NCBI GenBank assembly: GCA_029263945.1
Contig: JARIDM010000006.1
Span: forward strand, 1-7,549
Direction of reading: 5' to 3'
DNA: 7,549 bases
Origin: Sporosarcina sp.
GTDB lineage: Bacteria; Bacillota; Bacilli; Bacillales_A; Planococcaceae
Shown: positions 5,539-7,549 of the stretch, piece by piece
Position numbering within the stretch: position 1 is the stretch's first letter
How the letters are laid out: each line of letters starts with the position of its first letter
The notes under the pieces: generated by a model
Databases searched by the model: none
Seen by the model: the letters and a program-made list of their open reading frames with translations, nothing else
What the model was told of the DNA's origin: nothing
Program-made: the position numbers and the translations under genes

Positions 5539-5553
5539 AAAGGGGCGATTGAC

Positions 5554-7549
5554 ATGAAATCAATAACAGAAAATTTACTTGCAGGGATGAACCCTGAACA
5601 GGCGCGTGCCGTTCAAAAGACAGAAGGACCCCTTCTGATTATGGCGGGTGCAGGTTCTGGTAAGACACGTGTACTCACACATAGAATTGCGTACCTTGTC
5701 GTTGAAAAAAGAATTTATCCATCTAATATATTAGCCATAACGTTTACTAACAAAGCGGCACGAGAGATGCGAGAAAGAATCGATGGTTTGTTAGGTACAG
5801 GAACAGGCCAACGTATGTGGGTCTCTACATTTCACTCAATGTGTGTGCGGATATTACGTCGTAACATTGAACAAATTGGATTCAAGACATCCTTTACAAT
5901 CCTCGATTCATCGGATCAGTTAAGTGCCATTAAAAGTGTTTTAAAGCTGCTAAATCTGGATCCAAAAGAAAATGATCCGCGCATGTTATTGGGTGCGATT
6001 AGCAATGCAAAAAACGAATGTATTGATGAAAAAATGTATCGCGCACAAATGAATCCGCATAATCCGTACGAAAAAACGATTGCAGATGTCTATGATGCGT
6101 ATGCAAAAAAACTTAGGCAAAATCAGTCGCTTGATTTTGATGACCTCATTATGATGACGCTGGTCTTGTTTCAACGTGTTCCAGAAGTGCTTGAGTATTA
6201 TCAAGATAAATTTCAATATATTCACGTGGATGAATATCAAGATACAAACAATGCCCAGTACCAACTGGTCAATTTATTAGCGGCTAAGTATCAGAACTTA
6301 TGTGTTGTGGGTGACTCAGACCAATCCATTTATCGTTGGCGCGGTGCGGACATTGGGAATATTTTGTCGTTTGAGAAAGACTATTCAACTGCAGAAGTGA
6401 TTATGTTGGAGCAAAACTACCGCTCCACACAAAATGTACTGCAAGCAGCAAATGATGTCATCACAAACAATCGAACGCGCTATGACAAAGAACTCCGAAC
6501 GGAAAACGCAGAAGGTGATCCCATCTATGTGTATAAAGCAAGAGATGAAAAGGATGAATCCCAATTCGTCGTCGGTAAAATTCTTGAACTACAAAAAGAA
6601 GAAAATTTAACGCTCGACCAATTTGCGATTTTATACAGAACGAATGCACAGTCACGGGTCATCGAAGAATACTTGGTGAAATCTAATTTGGATTACACCA
6701 TTGTCGGCGGAACGAAATTCTATGACCGCAAAGAAATTAAGGATTTACTAGCTTATTTACGCTTAATCGCCAATAATGAAGACGACCTTGCACTCGCACG
6801 CGTCATTAATGAACCAAAACGGGGGATCGGCGCAACCTCATTTGAAAAAATGGCGAGCTTTGCCATTGCGCATGACCGAACCATTTTCGACTCCTTACAA
6901 GAGCTAGATTTTATGGGATTAACGGGACGTGCAGCGAATGAGACAGCGAAATTCCATGCGTTAATCGCTGGTTTCACACAAATGCAAGAGTTTTTATCTG
7001 TCTCTGAACTCGTTAAAGAGGTCCTTGATAAATCAGGCTACCGCGCAATGTTAGAAAAAGAAAAAACGATTGAGGCGGAAAGTCGTTTAGAAAACATTGA
7101 AGAGTTTCTTTCCGTTACAAATGCATTTGAAGCACGTTCGGAAAATGAAGACAAATCACTTGTCGCTTTCTTAACAGATTTAGCGCTTATTGCAGATATT
7201 GATTCGCTCGATAAAGAAGAGAATAAGGACGCTGAAAAAGTTGTGCTGATGACGATGCACGGTTCAAAAGGACTTGAATATCCTGTTGTGTTTATCATTG
7301 GTATGGAGGAAAATGTATTCCCGCATTCGCGTTCCTTACAAGATCCCGAGGAAATGGAAGAAGAAAGAAGACTTGCCTACGTTGGCATTACACGAGCAGA
7401 GCGAAAGCTTTATTTAACGTCAGCACGCTATCGAACTTTGTATGGACGCGCAAGTTATAACCAACCTTCTCGGTTCATTGGAGAAATTTCAGAAGAGATT
7501 ATCGATAATTTAGCCCGGGATGATGAATTTGGTACGGCAACGCAGAGAC
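5554..7549 (+). CDS. pcrA: ATP-dependent DNA helicase PcrA, 3' end outside the window
   Basis: A superfamily 1A 3'-to-5' DNA helicase (UvrD/Rep/PcrA) acting in DNA repair, clearing of replication-transcription conflicts and rolling-circle plasmid replication. The 665 codons present read open to the window edge; the family is usually about 720-750 residues, so only the C-terminal tail is missing. Motifs in order: Q motif NPEQARAV (13-20); Walker A AGAGSGKT (31-38, K37); Ia AITFTNKAA (61-69); TFHSM (92-96); Walker B VDEYQDT (225-231, D226 and E227); III GDSDQSIYRWRG (253-264); IV EQNYRS (286-291); V MHGSKGLEY (568-576); VI VGITRAERK (610-618, R614). AAAGGGG lies 8 bases before the ATG. It follows pcrB by 50 bases, a gap that holds the SOS box. 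Confidence 0.96.
   Translation, partial: MKSITENLLAGMNPEQARAVQKTEGPLLIMAGAGSGKTRVLTHRIAYLVVEKRIYPSNILAITFTNKAAREMRERIDGLLGTGTGQRMWVSTFHSMCVRILRRNIEQIGFKTSFTILDSSDQLSAIKSVLKLLNLDPKENDPRMLLGAISNAKNECIDEKMYRAQMNPHNPYEKTIADVYDAYAKKLRQNQSLDFDDLIMMTLVLFQRVPEVLEYYQDKFQYIHVDEYQDTNNAQYQLVNLLAAKYQNLCVVGDSDQSIYRWRGADIGNILSFEKDYSTAEVIMLEQNYRSTQNVLQAANDVITNNRTRYDKELRTENAEGDPIYVYKARDEKDESQFVVGKILELQKEENLTLDQFAILYRTNAQSRVIEEYLVKSNLDYTIVGGTKFYDRKEIKDLLAYLRLIANNEDDLALARVINEPKRGIGATSFEKMASFAIAHDRTIFDSLQELDFMGLTGRAANETAKFHALIAGFTQMQEFLSVSELVKEVLDKSGYRAMLEKEKTIEAESRLENIEEFLSVTNAFEARSENEDKSLVAFLTDLALIADIDSLDKEENKDAEKVVLMTMHGSKGLEYPVVFIIGMEENVFPHSRSLQDPEEMEEERRLAYVGITRAERKLYLTSARYRTLYGRASYNQPSRFIGEISEEIIDNLARDDEFGTATQR

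Noticed and set aside
1..7549. CRISPR array, tRNA, rRNA or riboswitch
   Set aside because: No spaced repeat units, tRNA cloverleaf or recognisable riboswitch core was seen in the short non-coding gaps; apart from the IS ends every gap is under 100 bases.

Overview
The window looks like a low-to-moderate GC chromosome of the Firmicutes, order Bacillales. The gene order yerA-yerB-yerC-pcrB-pcrA is that of Bacillus subtilis and relatives. Genes are tightly spaced behind strong AGGAG/AGGTGG-type ribosome binding sites. A Planococcaceae-like host (Sporosarcina/Lysinibacillus group) is a guess from general protein character, not something the sequence proves.

Left part (about 1-1600): a complete IS110-family insertion sequence, read on the minus strand. 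It carries one DEDD transposase (136-1332), a 3' non-coding end (7-135) and a 5' non-coding end (1333-1590). The 5' end folds on paper into the architecture of an IS110 'bridge RNA': 5' hairpins, then a target-binding loop, then a donor-binding loop. The proposed left target guide (1495-1503) is identical over 9 nt to the DNA flanking the left end of the element (1591-1599). The proposed right target guide (1471-1476) is the exact complement of the other flank (1-6). Together these place a CT core (AG on the plus strand) at 5-6 and 1591-1592 and give an element of about 1584 bp. Joining the two ends would also build a promoter (TTGACT, 17 bp, TATATT) absent from the integrated form. This guide-to-flank agreement is the most interesting observation in the window.

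The IS landed in the Shine-Dalgarno sequence of yerA. Removing it restores AAAAAGGAG eight bases before the yerA ATG. The copy now in front of yerA is AGGAG, so translation should survive, but the native promoter has been moved away. Any transcription of yerA-yerB-yerC must come through or from the IS.

Middle part (1604-4768): yerA (adenine deaminase-like amidohydrolase), yerB (DUF3048 lipoprotein) and yerC (TrpR-like DNA-binding protein) lie 8 and 26 bases apart and probably form one transcript, ending at a strong intrinsic terminator (4736-4768).

Right part (4768-7549): an extended -10 promoter begins on the last T of that terminator and drives pcrB (heptaprenylglyceryl phosphate synthase). 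pcrA (UvrD-family DNA helicase) follows and is cut by the window end after 665 codons with all main helicase motifs present. A near-consensus LexA/SOS box (5525-5538) directly after a candidate -10 in the 50-bp pcrB-pcrA gap suggests pcrA also has its own damage-inducible promoter. The terminator/promoter pair should shield pcrB-pcrA from any polar effect of the IS on the yer genes.
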